DNA of 64,000 nt from Chryseobacterium sp. E1. GTDB lineage: Bacteria > Bacteroidota > Bacteroidia > Flavobacteriales > Weeksellaceae. Numbering within the stretch: the stretch's first letter is position 1; every line of letters begins with the position of its first letter. The translations under genes and the position numbers were made by a program. This document shows positions 49,910-60,057 of this stretch, piece by piece. Below the pieces are notes generated by a model that saw only the letters and a program-made list of their open reading frames with translations, did no database searches and was not told where the DNA came from. The stretch covers positions 620,001 to 684,000 of the forward strand of contig CP078104.1 in assembly GCA_019203745.1 (NCBI GenBank), read 5' to 3'.

Positions 49910-49936
49910 TAAAATTAAGTACAAGTTATGAAAATA

Positions 49937-49972
49937 AAAAACCGGAGTTTATAAAAATAAGCTCCGGTTTTT
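49937..49972. terminator. Bidirectional terminator
   Basis: AAAAACCGGAG and CTCCGGTTTTT pair around a 13-base loop between convergent genes. Confidence 0.88.
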
Positions 49973-50008
49973 CTTAATAGTTTAATGAAATGAAGATTTA
50001 TCGTTTTT

Positions 50009-50797
50009 CTATTTTTTCATCACTTTGTTTTTGCTGTCTGATATCACAATAAAGTAAATTCCTCTTGGTAAATCTGATATATTGTAAGATTCTTTGGCTG
50101 CCTCAAAAGTTTTCACACTTTTTCCGGTCATATCAACAATTTCAATGCTTGTATTTTTACCGTAAGTTTTTGGCATATTTAATTTGAATGAATCTGCTAC
50201 AGGGTTAGGATAAACCAACAGGTCATCATTTTTAAGTTTATCTTCAGACACACCTAAGGTTGTTGCTGTAACACTTATATCATCGATTCTCCATTGTGCA
50301 CCATCGTTCCCGATATAATTAAAAGCTATTTTAACATTGGCCTGCCCTATCAGAGATGTTAAAGGAATTGTTATATTGTAGGTGGCAAACCCTGCCGGTG
50401 TGGGAACCGTGATGTCACTTTCACTCCAGATCTGCGTCCATGTTGCACCGTTGTTCGTAGAGACCTTTACTACTGTATCATAGTTATTATTAGGTGTGAT
50501 AGACCAATAGGGATTGAAATTTGATTTAAAGGTCAAAACAGGATTTGACACATTGGTCAGGTTAAGAGATGGAGAGATCAGTTTTTCATCCTGAGCCACA
50601 AGGTTTGGATCATAGGCCACTCCAGCGGATTTTGTCCCTGAAATACCGGTAGTTGATGCCCAGGTAAAAGCGGTGTTGGTAGATTGAACCGTCCATCCGG
50701 AAGGTGGAAATGTTGCAGATTCAAAATTTTCGGTCAGAAGCTGGCTTTTTATCATAATACCCATAAAAAGCACAAGAATAAAGTAATATTTTTTCAT
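50009..50797 (-). CDS. T9SS-sorted protein with choice-of-anchor J domain
   Basis: 262 residues. Signal peptide YYFILVLFMGIMIKSQ, then a beta-sandwich starting LLTENFESATFPPSGWTVQS and ending GNDGAQWRIDDISVTA, the cleaved-adhesin/choice-of-anchor J layout. The C-terminal sorting domain reads LLVYPNPVADSFKLNMP, SIEIVDMTGKSVKTFEAAKE and LPRGIYFIVISDSKNKVMKK, a type A type IX signal. The last A run may lack a base: with A7 the end would be KKIEKR at 49998. It should be passed through the T9SS, of which porT is encoded at 40105, and exposed on the cell surface. Confidence 0.88.
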   Translation of the reverse strand: MKKYYFILVLFMGIMIKSQLLTENFESATFPPSGWTVQSTNTAFTWASTTGISGTKSAGVAYDPNLVAQDEKLISPSLNLTNVSNPVLTFKSNFNPYWSITPNNNYDTVVKVSTNNGATWTQIWSESDITVPTPAGFATYNITIPLTSLIGQANVKIAFNYIGNDGAQWRIDDISVTATTLGVSEDKLKNDDLLVYPNPVADSFKLNMPKTYGKNTSIEIVDMTGKSVKTFEAAKESYNISDLPRGIYFIVISDSKNKVMKK

Positions 50798-51174
50798 AGG
50801 AAATGTTTTATTAATAAAAATATCATCATTTCACAACAAAAACAAAGTAAATAGAAATAATCAATAAATATTTGTTGATTTAATTAAATAAAAAACAGTA
50901 AAATATGTCAATTTATTAATATATTAACATTCAGTACCATTCGCAAATGTATTATTAATAGCTGTTATTGCATATTAACCCTTAAATTTTATCCCTAAAA
51001 AGAGAATAAACATCATTGATAAAATCAACAATTACTTACTGAATATCAATCATTTATTTTCAATATATGGAAAATTTACATTAAAAAAATAAACCTTACA
51101 GGCCTAAAAATCCCATAAGGTTGTACAATTATTTTAAAAAGGTAATTTCTCCGGTCTTTTTGACTGTAAAAACG
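50798..51174. other. Gene-free AT-rich stretch
   Basis: No reading frame is convincing. An AACCTTA/TAAGGTT inverted repeat (about 51092-51122) is the only structure; its loop is long. Confidence 0.5.
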
Positions 51175-52023
51175 TTATATCAATATATTTAAACTTGATG
51201 GCTGTACCTTAACATGCACCGGTGACTTAATCTTATTAAACTCCCCATCCAGATGCCAGTTTTTAGTATTGACTTTGAATGAAATCTCGGAAACCGGAAG
51301 GTAAGTAACATATTCATCATCTTTCAGACGCTTGGTAAACATTCTGAAAGCAAAAAGTGCTGAGTAAGTTAGCGAAAATTTTTTCACCAGAACCATATCT
51401 ACCAATCCATCGCTTTTACTTGCCTGGGGAGCAATATAAGCGTTGTTACCAAACTGGCGGGTATTGGCGATATTCAGCATCAGGTACCTGCCGTTATACT
51501 GCTGGTATTTTTCATCAAAGAACTTTACTTTGATCGGTTTATAGTTGAAGAAGGTCTTCAGTGAGACTTTGATATAGTTTTTGAATCCCCTGCTTGTTTT
51601 TTCAAACTCTTTAACCACTTTGCCATCAAAACCTGTCCCTGAAACATTTATGGAAAGCCTGTCATTGACAGTAAAAGTATCAATCTTTCTTGAATTCTTC
51701 GCTTTTATTTTGTTTAAAAGCTCGTTAAGGTTTTTACTGAAACGGGTTTCATTGGAGAATCCGTTTCCTGAACCTGCCGGGAAAATAGCCAGGATTTTAT
51801 CGGTATTGATCAGATTTTTAGCCACAGTAGAAATTGTTCCGTCTCCCCAATAGCCACAAAGATATCCACTTCCTCAAAATGGGCCTGAATAAACTCATCT
51901 GTTCCGGGATCGATTCGGAAACATAATACAGCGGATTCTCAACCTTTGTTTTAAGCTCATTCAGAAACGGCTGATAATTTTTTTGGCTGAAAAGGGATTG
52001 ATAATAAAAGCTACTTTGTTCAT
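51175..52023 (-). CDS. Diacylglycerol/lipid kinase family protein (about three frame breaks)
   Basis: About 284 residues. Starts NKVAFIINPFSAKK from ATG 52023. The ATP-binding GGDGT loop is recovered as VAIGGDGTISTVAKNL near 51855, followed by AIFPAGSGNGFSNETRF, the second nucleotide signature of DAGK/YegS proteins. The C-terminal beta domain has SINVSGTGFDGKVVKEFEK and KNWHLDGEFNK. Members phosphorylate lipids such as diacylglycerol at the inner membrane face. Breaks lie near 51990, 51925 and 51858. The substrate is not known. Confidence 0.87.
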
Positions 52024-52066
52024 CACCGCAAAAATAGAAAATGCTTCCTGAACTGGAAGCATTAAT

Positions 52067-52903
52067 TTACTTAATTTTCATTCTTTCTTTAAATTCTGCA
52101 TTTAATGTACCTTTCAGGTCGTCCCAGGAAACAGGTATTGTAATATCTCCGGCGGCAAAGGCAGCAATTTCATAGGGGCTGTAATGGAAATACAGGTTTT
52201 TGTCATCAAAATAAAAATTATCTGAAGCGGGAATTTTATCCACCAGCAGCATTTCAGAGTTTTTCACGGCTCCGTCACCATCCATTGTTCCGCTGTTAAT
52301 GGTATTGATATTCTTCATCAGAATGGCTTCAATTTTATTTTCAGGCATTGAAGTGATGTCTTTCAGCTCAAGTCTTTTGCTGTTTTTAAGATCAAAAATT
52401 CTTTCTGAAAATCCGTAATTATCATGCGCTCCGCCTTCATATCCGCTTCCCGTATATTGAATATGCATATATCCGTTGGTATTGGACATCAAATTCATAT
52501 GGGAACTCGAATACCATTCCTGAGCATAGGTAATATCTGAAACCCAGTCTTTATTGTCTTCTTTTACAGAGTTGAAATAATCAGCTTTTTCTTTATTCAG
52601 ATAAGCCTGAAGTCCTTGCTTCGAGAAATCCCTGATTTTACTATGCTGGAAATAAATACTGTCCAGTAGCTTTTTATCTTTTAAAGAAGGAAAAACCAGC
52701 AGTTTTGAGGTATACCTGACTTTTAATGAATCTGTGATCTGGGTGGAATCACTTACTTTTACAGAGTCTACCACCAATTCTTCAGAAGGTTTATTTTCTG
52801 TTTTTTCTGCCACTGTTCCTTTGGTTTCATTTTTTTGCAGGCCGTAACAGCAAGAAAGGAAGACAGTGCCAAAACAGCTATTGTATTTTTCATAATTCTC
52901 ATT
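52067..52903 (-). CDS. DUF3298 lipoprotein (one frame break)
   Basis: About 279 residues. The N-terminus KNTIAVLALSSFLAVTAC gives a lipobox (VTAC), so it is lipidated by Lgt. After one base near 52835 the mature part reads NETKGTVAEKTENKP, a DUF4163-like stretch, then the RsiV/DUF3298 domain with SNTNGYMHIQYTGSGYEGGA, HDNYGFSERIFDLKNSKRLE, LKDI and DDKNLYFHYSPYEIAAFAAG. The C-terminal Y-x-P-Y-E-I-A-x-x-A motif is diagnostic. RsiV homologues bind lysozyme; here a periplasmic or surface role is all that can be said. Start 52903 or 52894. Confidence 0.85.
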   Translation of the reverse strand, partial: NENYEKYNSCFGTVFLSCCYGLQKNETKGTVAEKTENKPSEELVVDSVKVSDSTQITDSLKVRYTSKLLVFPSLKDKKLLDSIYFQHSKIRDFSKQGLQAYLNKEKADYFNSVKEDNKDWVSDITYAQEWYSSSHMNLMSNTNGYMHIQYTGSGYEGGAHDNYGFSERIFDLKNSKRLELKDITSMPENKIEAILMKNINTINSGTMDGDGAVKNSEMLLVDKIPASDNFYFDDKNLYFHYSPYEIAAFAAGDITIPVSWDDLKGTLNAEFKERMKIK

Positions 52904-52916
52904 TTTCCGGTACCAA

Positions 52917-52950
52917 TACAAAAACCATTCAAAAATGAATGGTTTTTAAT
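52917..52950 (-). terminator. Terminator of the DUF3857 operon
   Basis: AAAACCATTC and GAATGGTTTT form a perfect stem with a T tail on the minus strand, 33 bases after the last DUF3857 stop. Confidence 0.85.
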
Positions 52951-52982
52951 TTTTTTAGATTATTTTTTTGAAATGTCAAATA

Positions 52983-54914
52983 TTACTTCCGGATAAGGCT
53001 TATCACCTGGTTTTCAAATTTGGAAGCTACTCCCCATATTTGTTTGAATGCGGAATAATATTCTTTGGGATAATCTGCACTGCCCACTTTTGTAACAGAA
53101 GTAATCTCCAGTTTATTTCCTTTTTGCTGAACCGAATAACTGTATTCTATTTCTTTATCTTCCGTTACGATTTTTTCTCTTTCGGCATTTCTTCGATCAC
53201 AAAACCTTCCGGAATTTCAAGAGTGATCTTTTTTGTTCTTGTGGTAGGAGATCCGAAATCAATCGTATATTTTCTGGCCTCAGTCTGATCAAACTCATTG
53301 GAGTTTCTGCTTAAAAACAGCATCGGATTGATGATCATTTTCTTCCCTACCCTGTCAATCAGGTTCATGGAGGAGAAATTCATCGTACTTTCAAACTCTC
53401 CGTTTTCCAGTACTTTCGGCTGAATATCCGTAAAATCTATTGCATAATTGTCTTTATAGGCTTTCTTATATTTTTCGGCATTATCATCATAACGGTCTTT
53501 GGCCAGCATAGCAAAAGCACCGGTATCCCGGTCTGAATAGGTTCCCGAAATACTTCCGTCACTGTTAATCTTTGCTTCTGCCGCAAGGAAAGTATTGCTT
53601 GGTTTGGTATTCGTCATCTGAATAAGCTGAGCCTTGGTCTTGGTAACTAAAACGCCATATTGGTTCCAGCCCTGTAAAGGAATTTCATCTATTGAAGATT
53701 GTCTGGAGGTAGCATCATAAATATGCAGGGTCCCGTCAATATCTACTGCACCCAGCACAAAATTCATTTTGGAAACATTGGGAGACGCCAGGTTCAACAG
53801 CCCGTTGTCTACGGTAGAAATAATAAGTGGATCTGCTTTAAGTCCTGCTTCACGCAACATCATGACCAGAAAAAGATTGATTTCGGCAGCATTTCCCACT
53901 TTACTTTCGAGCATTTTTCTGATTCCGTCTTCAGGATAAATTCCCCGATCTTTATTCCAGGTAAACGTTTTCTGAATGTATGAAAAAACTGCATTGGCTT
54001 TCTCGAGATCTGTTTTCATCTCCGATATTCCTGCGGGCATGTTTTCTTTAGCGAGTTTTGTTTTTTCAGCTCGCCTCCAAAATCTTCATCCTGATAAAGT
54101 CTTTTACCAATCTGATCCCAGGAAGATGAATATAGTTTAAGCTCTCTGAAGTTTGTAGAGTTCAGTTCTGCGCTGATTTTCGTTCGGAAGTTCCTGTCAT
54201 TCCTTACCCATTTTTCTGTTTTAAATCCTTTCAGGTTTTCATATCCGAATCTAAAGGTCTTGGATTGTGTTCCGTAGAGGAAACGTTCTTCAATTTCCCT
54301 GTATTTAGGAGGAACCTCACCGGTATAATTGATATTGTAAGCGATATTAAGCGGAGCATCCAGAACATATTCCGTATTCAGGGAAGGGATATCTGTTTCT
54401 ATGAGCACTTCCGGTATTGAGAACAAAAAGGGAGAGGTAACCTCATACTGATACTCCAGCACTGAGCCGTTTTTCACATTGGGAAATGCAAATTTGGTTA
54501 TCGTTACGTATTTACTTTCTTTGCTTTTATACTGAGAACTCTTTTCCACTTTCACAGGCACAACGTTCCCATTTTCCAGATTGTAAGTAAAAGCTTTGAA
54601 TTTCCCTAATGATTCCCTGCTGGCATTATAACTGTAAAGAGGGATTTCAAGATTCATCCAGTCTTCTGCTTTATCTTTATTATAAATTTTTACCCTGTAA
54701 AAATATTTTTTGCTCAGATTTCCTGTAGAGGTATCCACCATAAAATGTACAGATTTATACAGGATTTCAGCAGGGGCGTTTTCATCCAGTAATGATTTTG
54801 CCTTAGACAGGTCTGCCTCATTAAATTTAGGGGATTCAGAAACTGATATTTCTGTGCACTGACCAGTATGGCATTTGCAGAGCAAAAGACCAATACCATT
54901 ATTTTTTTCATCAT
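52983..54914 (-). CDS. DUF3857 protein with degenerate transglutaminase domain (three frame breaks)
   Basis: About 644 residues. Signal peptide KKIMVLVFCSANAILVSAQ; SESPKFNEADLSKAKSLLDE; DUF3857 region VHFMVDTSTGNLSKKYFYRV, ITKFAFPNVKNGSVLEYQYE. The transglutaminase-like part reads SKVGNAAEINLFLVMMLREA: the usual GDC with the catalytic Cys is GNA here, so it should be inactive. DGTLHIYDATSR retains the Asp region. Breaks near 54855, 54060 and 53178; the end is VISLIRK at 52983. Its ATG overlaps the stop of the upstream paralogue, so they are co-translated, perhaps as partners. Confidence 0.82.
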
Positions 54915-56804
54915 TATATTTTCGTAATTAAAATTTTCGAATTATCCATATTCATAATCTTCTTTCTGAAGTTTACATAGTCGTTATATTTATCTTTGGG
55001 ATAAATTCCTTTATTGATCAGTATTTTCCGTATTACTTTTATCTGATCATTATCTTTTACAAAGCTTAATGTATAGTTTCCAAATTCGGAACTGATATTG
55101 GAATCTCCGGGTATTTCATCAATTTTGTATCCCTTAGGAAGAATGAAAGCAATATCATGATCGTCCTGATAAGACTGCCAGATCTCAAAGGCAGCTCACG
55201 GCTTTCATCCGTTTTATAGACTTCGTTTTCCAAAATAGGAACGGCTCTGAACAAAATGCTGCTTCCTGCTTTTTAGAAAAATTATTGGTCTTGAAGTCTA
55301 AATCATAAGTGATCACAGCTTTATTCCTGTCATTATTAAAATTTTTCACTTCAATTTTTTCAAAATTCAAGACATTGAATCTGTTTTTTATGGCATCATT
55401 TTTTTCTTTAGGATCAAGATTTACAAACCTTAAATTGGTATCATACTGATTTCCTGTATACAAGAAATTTCCTTCTCCTGTGATGCTGTTATCTTCATTA
55501 ATATTGATTTTCAGTATCTGTTTTTCCCTGTTCTCTTCCGCTTTATATGTAGGAGTATTAACGAGCTCAATTCCTTTCGGGGTCATTGCCAATACGTTTC
55601 TATCCGTTGTATGATAACTTAAGTGATTGAAAGCTGTTTGCTGGGAAGTATTCTCAAGCCATATATTTCCTTTTTCTGTAGGAACCATCAGAATAGCATG
55701 ATTCCCTCCCATTGAAGGAAAGTCAGGATCGAAGGAAACGGATGAAGTATTGGAATTTATCACACAATAAGTGGAAGGAATACCTGCCTCATTCAAAAGT
55801 ACTTTCATGTAATTGGTAAGTCCTTTACAGTCACCATACCCTTTTTGTGAACTTCATCAGGCTGCATAGGAAGCCACCCTCCGATTCCTAATCCTACGTA
55901 GATATAACGGGTCTTCGACTGCATGTACTGATAAAGTTTTCTGACTTTGTCTTCTGTAGATCCTTCCAGTTTTAAGGCAGCCACTTCAGCTCTAATGGCA
56001 GGAGTAGAGGCAGCAACAGGTTCTATGAGATTGGTATAACACCAGGCTCCGAAATCTTTCCAGTTATTCAACGATCCTTTTTTTTCCTGCTAAGTTAAAC
56101 TGTGCCAGGGAAAAGTCTACTTTAGGTAATATTTTCACCGGATCCGGCGTCAATAAAGCATTTTCAATAGCCGGAACATTTTTAAAGGTATATGTTTTTT
56201 CAGCTCCGTTACCGCTTTCTATTACCGACGCATAATTATATTTTGAAGGATAGCTTTTAGTTCTAAGTTCAATTCCTGATTTATTTATGATTTTAAACTG
56301 ACCTTCTTCCAAAGAGGTATTGGTAGAAGAAAACGGTTCAAAATCCGGAATAAAAATGGTATTTTCATCTGTAAGCTCGTATGAGAAATCTACTGTGTAA
56401 GGATAGTGAGCAGAAGTATAAGGCAATACCAGAACTCTATTGTCTGAATAAAATACACCATTCGAATTATTCGCAAAATCCCTGAAATCAGACTTTGAAA
56501 AGCTCTTTACTTTTTTGCCGGCTTCATCATAAATGGTCACCTTTACATTTGAAATCCCATCTCCTTTCTGATAGGGGATATAGATTGCCGCTTTAGAATC
56601 TCCATCTTTATTCAGGACGGTAGTTACTTTATTGTACTGGTATACGATTTCATCTATTTTATTGATCTGAGCTGTTGTAAAGTTTTTCCTGATAACTGCA
56701 TCAGCATTTTTCTTTAAATTTTCAGGAATAGCAGAAGCAGGATAGCTTTGTGCAAAATATACAGAGGCTGTAGACAGGGCCCCTAAAATTAAAAATTTCA
56801 TCAT
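54914..56804 (-). CDS. DUF3857 protein with intact transglutaminase domain (about four frame breaks)
   Basis: About 630 residues. Signal peptide FLILGALSTASVYFAQ; DUF3857 region VYQYNKVTTVLNKDGDSKAA, HYPYTVDFSYELTDENT. The transglutaminase core is VHKKGYGDCKGLTNYMKVLL (GDC with catalytic Cys, repaired near 55830), GGNHAILMVPTEKGNIWLEN (His, then Asn/Asp region). Other breaks near 56085, 55268 and 55190. The C-terminus ends NSKILITKI. The family occurs in Bacteroidota as exported or periplasmic proteins of unknown substrate. TAATG overlap with the next paralogue. Confidence 0.85.
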
Positions 56805-56806
56805 TG

Positions 56807-56931
56807 TTAATTGGATTTTTTCAAGTCCGCATCGTTAAATTCAGGTATAGAAAGAAATTGATGCTGCTGCGCAAAAACATATTGGCAGCAAGGCAGCTCA
56901 CTGTCAAAGTGATCTTAGAATTGATTTTCAT
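56807..56931 (-). pseudogene. Truncated N-terminal fragment of a third DUF3857 paralogue (one frame break)
   Basis: From ATG 56931: signal peptide NSKITLTVSCLAANMF, then (after one base near 56877) FAQQHQFLSIPEFNDADLKK and a stop. The last part matches the mature start SESPKFNEADLSK of the DUF3857 protein at 54914, so this looks like the beginning of a third paralogue whose remainder was deleted. It ends two bases before the next gene's ATG. It could still yield a tiny secreted peptide of about 41 residues; an inactive remnant is more likely. Confidence 0.6.
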
Positions 56932-57348
56932 CGGTTTTTTTATTATCAGTTTTTTTATTTAATGAGAGTCTCCGGAAACAGTGGAGTAAGGTGGGTTGAA
57001 GCGAAAGAAAAGGCTTCTGGAAATATTATTTTCATCATGGTTATTAAAATTAGACAAAAATAATAAAATCTTAATAACTGTTAAAAAAATATATAAGAAA
57101 AAGACTCCAAAAATCATGGAGCCCTTTAATACTTTAAAAAGTACTATCCTAAAATTGCCCGTACAGGCTTAAAACAAAAATAATGAAAGATGATACGAAG
57201 CAGCTTATCTGAAAGGCTTCACGCTTTGATAATCATTATCATATATCTCTTGCTCCAAATTTAAAACAATTGAACAGACAAGTAATTCAAACAGCGTAGA
57301 ATTAATACTAAGTCATTGTACAATTAATTCTACCGTATTATATCAATA
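56932..57348. other. Gene-free stretch with a Fur-like palindrome
   Basis: No coding signal was found. A short hairpin GGAGTC/CATGGAGCC-type region around 57105-57125 is not convincing. The notable element is the 15-base palindrome at 57227-57241, listed separately. Confidence 0.55.
57227..57241. promoter_or_regulatory. Perfect 7-1-7 palindrome TGATAATCATTATCA
   Basis: This matches exactly the Fur-family 7-1-7 consensus TGATAATnATTATCA described for Bacillus. It lies about 300 bases upstream of the DUF3857 operon and beyond the end of the DUF5684 gene. Regulation by iron in this organism is a guess; Bacteroidota Fur sites are poorly known. Confidence 0.45.
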
Positions 57349-57372
57349 AAAAGACTTCATTTCTGAAGCCTT
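57349..57372 (-). terminator. Terminator of the DUF5684 gene
   Basis: On the minus strand AAAGGCTTCA pairs with TGAAGTCTTT (one G-U), followed by TTTATTG. Confidence 0.75.
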
Positions 57373-57387
57373 TGTTTTTATTTTTCA

Positions 57388-57810
57388 TTAGTCATTTGGA
57401 ATTCTCTTACTGTCATAGGTATCACTTCCAAGTCCGAGCACCGGAATGAAAATAAATCCGAAAAGGAGAATCAGAATGGTATACAATGGTGTTTCTTTCC
57501 CAAAGCCCTTGGCAAGTCTGTCATAAACCACCCAGCAGGCAAAGATATTTACCAAAGGAATGCAGAATAAGATAAACCACCAGATTGGCTTCTTCACAAT
57601 ATCAAGCAATACGATGAGATTATAAATCGGGATAAAAGCTGCCCATGCATCTTGTCTTCCTGCTTTCTGGAAGATCTTATACATACAATATCCATAGAAC
57701 AGATATACGAGTAAGCTCATGATCATTGTGCCGATACCTAGTCCTGCTGCGGCTGCACCTGAAACCGCATCTACCCCTTCATAAGGGTCTGTTTGTAAAA
57801 GAGTTAACAT
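57388..57810 (-). CDS. DUF5684 membrane protein
   Basis: 140 residues, intact, four hydrophobic segments. LLVYLFYGYCMYKIFQKAGR, then QDAWAAFIPIYNLIVLLDIV and KPIWWFILFCIPLVNIFACW, is the DUF5684 pattern, with the conserved 'GR..W.A.IPIYN' loop. The N-terminal segment is poor in charge. It is often near signal peptidase genes in other bacteria, not here. Function unknown. It lies between gyrB and the DUF3857 operon, with terminators on both sides. Confidence 0.82.
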   Translation of the reverse strand: MLTLLQTDPYEGVDAVSGAAAAGLGIGTMIMSLLVYLFYGYCMYKIFQKAGRQDAWAAFIPIYNLIVLLDIVKKPIWWFILFCIPLVNIFACWVVYDRLAKGFGKETPLYTILILLFGFIFIPVLGLGSDTYDSKRIPND

Positions 57811-57840
57811 ATTATTGTTTTTTTGGTTTATCCAAATATA

Positions 57841-57872
57841 AAAAAAGCTTCTAAATAATCAGAAGCTTTTTT
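57841..57872 (-). terminator. Terminator of gyrB
   Basis: AAAAAAGCTTCT and AGAAGCTTTTTT pair perfectly around eight bases, 20 bases past the gyrB stop, with a T tail on the minus strand. Confidence 0.9.
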
Positions 57873-57891
57873 ATTATATTTTTAAGAAGGT

Positions 57892-59822
57892 TTATGCATC
57901 AATTTTTGCATATTTTGCATTCTTTTCAATGAACTCTCTTCTTGGTGGTACCTCATCTCCCATCAGCATTGAGAAAATACTGTCTGCTTCTACAGCATTG
58001 TCAATAGTAACCTGCTTCAGAATTCTGTGCTCAGGATTAAGAGTTGTTTCCCAAAGCTGTTCAGGGTTCATTTCTCCAAGACCTTTGTAACGTTGTACTT
58101 CCACACCTTTTCCGTCCGGAGACATTTCCAAAGTGAATTCTTCACGTTCTTTTTCGTTATAGGCGTATATTTTCTTATTTCCTTTTTTTAACAGATATAA
58201 AGGTGGCTGTGCAATGTAGATATAGCCGTTCTCAATAAGCTCCTTCATATATCTGAAGAAGAAAGTAAGGATCAGCGTAGAAATGTGAGAACCATCAATA
58301 TCGGCATCGGTCATGATAACGATTTTATGGTATCTTAGTTTTGCCATATTTAATGCCTTGCTATCCTCCTCTGTTCCTACAGAAACGCCAAGTGCGGTAT
58401 AAATATTTCTGATCTCTTCGTTATCATATACTTTGTGAAGCATAGATTTCTCTACATTCAGAATTTTACCTCTTAATGGTAGAATTGCCTGGAAGTGTCT
58501 GTCTCTTCCCTGCTTGGCAGTTCCTCCTGCGGAATCTCCTCTACAAGGAAGATTTCAGATTCAGCCGGGTCTTTTGATGAACAGTCTGATAATTTCCCAG
58601 GAAGACCAGAACCTCCCATCGGAGATTTTCTCTGAACCATTTCACGGGCTTTTTAGCAGCTTGTCTTGCCTTTGCAGCTAAAACAACTTTCTGAACGATG
58701 ATTTTAGCTTCATTAGGGTTCTCTTCCAGGAAGTTGGTAAGCATTTCCCCTACAATTTTATCTACAGCACCGGAAACTTCAGAGTTACCTAGTTTTGTTT
58801 TGGTTTGCCCTTCAAACTGAGGTTCCATTACTTTTACAGAAACTACAGCTGTTAATCCTTCACGGAAGTCATCACCTGTAATTTCTACTTTTTCTTTTGC
58901 AGGAAGTCCCAATTCATCAGCATATTTCTTTAAAGTTCTTGTTAAAGCTCTTCTGAAACCTGCCAGGTGAGTACCTCCTTCATGGGTATTGATATTGTTT
59001 ACGTAAGAGTGAAGATTTTCATTGAAAGAAGTATTGTAACGCATTGCCACTTCTACAGGAATATCATCTCTTTCGCCTTCCATGAAGATCACGTGTTCCA
59101 TAATAGATTCACGGTTACCATCAATGTAAGCAACAAATTCTTTCAGCCCCCTTCAGAATGAAAAACTTCTGAACGGAAAGATCCGTCTTCCAATTTTTCT
59201 CTTTCATCGGTAAGCGTAATCGTAATTCCTTTGTTCAGGTAAGAAAGTTCTCTTAAACGGATCGCTAATGTATCGTAATTGTAAATTAACTCTGTAAATA
59301 TGGTATCATCCGGCTGGAAAACTGTTTGGTTCCTCTTCTTTCACTGTGCCCGATTTCTTCAACACCTGTCTGTGCTTTTCCTCTGGAATAAATCTGCTGA
59401 TAAACGTTTCCGTCTCTGTAAACCGTAGTGATCATCTCGTTGGAAAGTGCGTTCACACACGAAACCCCTACTCCGTGAAGACCTCCTGAAACCTTATAAG
59501 AGTCTTTATCAAACTTACCTCCGGCTCCAATTTTTGTCATTACAACTTCAAGGGCAGATTTCTGCTCTTTTTCGTGAAAATCAACCGGGATACCTCTACC
59601 ATTATCACTTACTTCAATTCCGTTTCCTTCCTTGATGCTAACGAAGATTGTGTCGCAGAATCCTGCCAATGCCTCGTCAATAGAGTTATCTACTACTTCA
59701 TAAACCAAGTGGTGAAGTCCTCTGACTCCTACATCACCAATGTACATTGAAGGACGCATACGAACGTGCTCCATTCCTTCCAATGCCTGAATACTACTAG
59801 CTGTATATTGTTTTTGACTCAT
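57892..59822 (-). CDS. gyrB: DNA gyrase subunit B (about five frame breaks)
   Basis: Type II topoisomerase ATPase subunit, about 644 residues. GHKL ATPase: [56 protein letters not shown] and [13 protein letters not shown]. Transducer: [20 protein letters not shown]. Toprim: [20 protein letters not shown] (recovered near 58540) and [20 protein letters not shown], with the metal-binding Asp residues. C-terminus [20 protein letters not shown]. Breaks near 59320, 59160, 58655, 58600 and 58540. The start at 59822 ([20 protein letters not shown]) is conserved; ten upstream residues are not. Confidence 0.93.
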
Positions 59823-60057
59823 ATTAAATATTAAAAATCCTGCTCTATGCAAAGACTTACAAATATCGTGATTTTTTTCGAGGTATGAAAGTTAAAAAGT
59901 GTCAAAAAAATGTAGAGTTTTCTTAGTAAAAACAAAAGAAAAAGTATTCCTGTAAAAGATTCAAAATTAAAACGTATTGGTGAAATATCAACTGTTGTAA
60001 ATCATATTCAACATCAATAATTTATACGTAAATTTATTTACTGAAAAGTTGATATTA

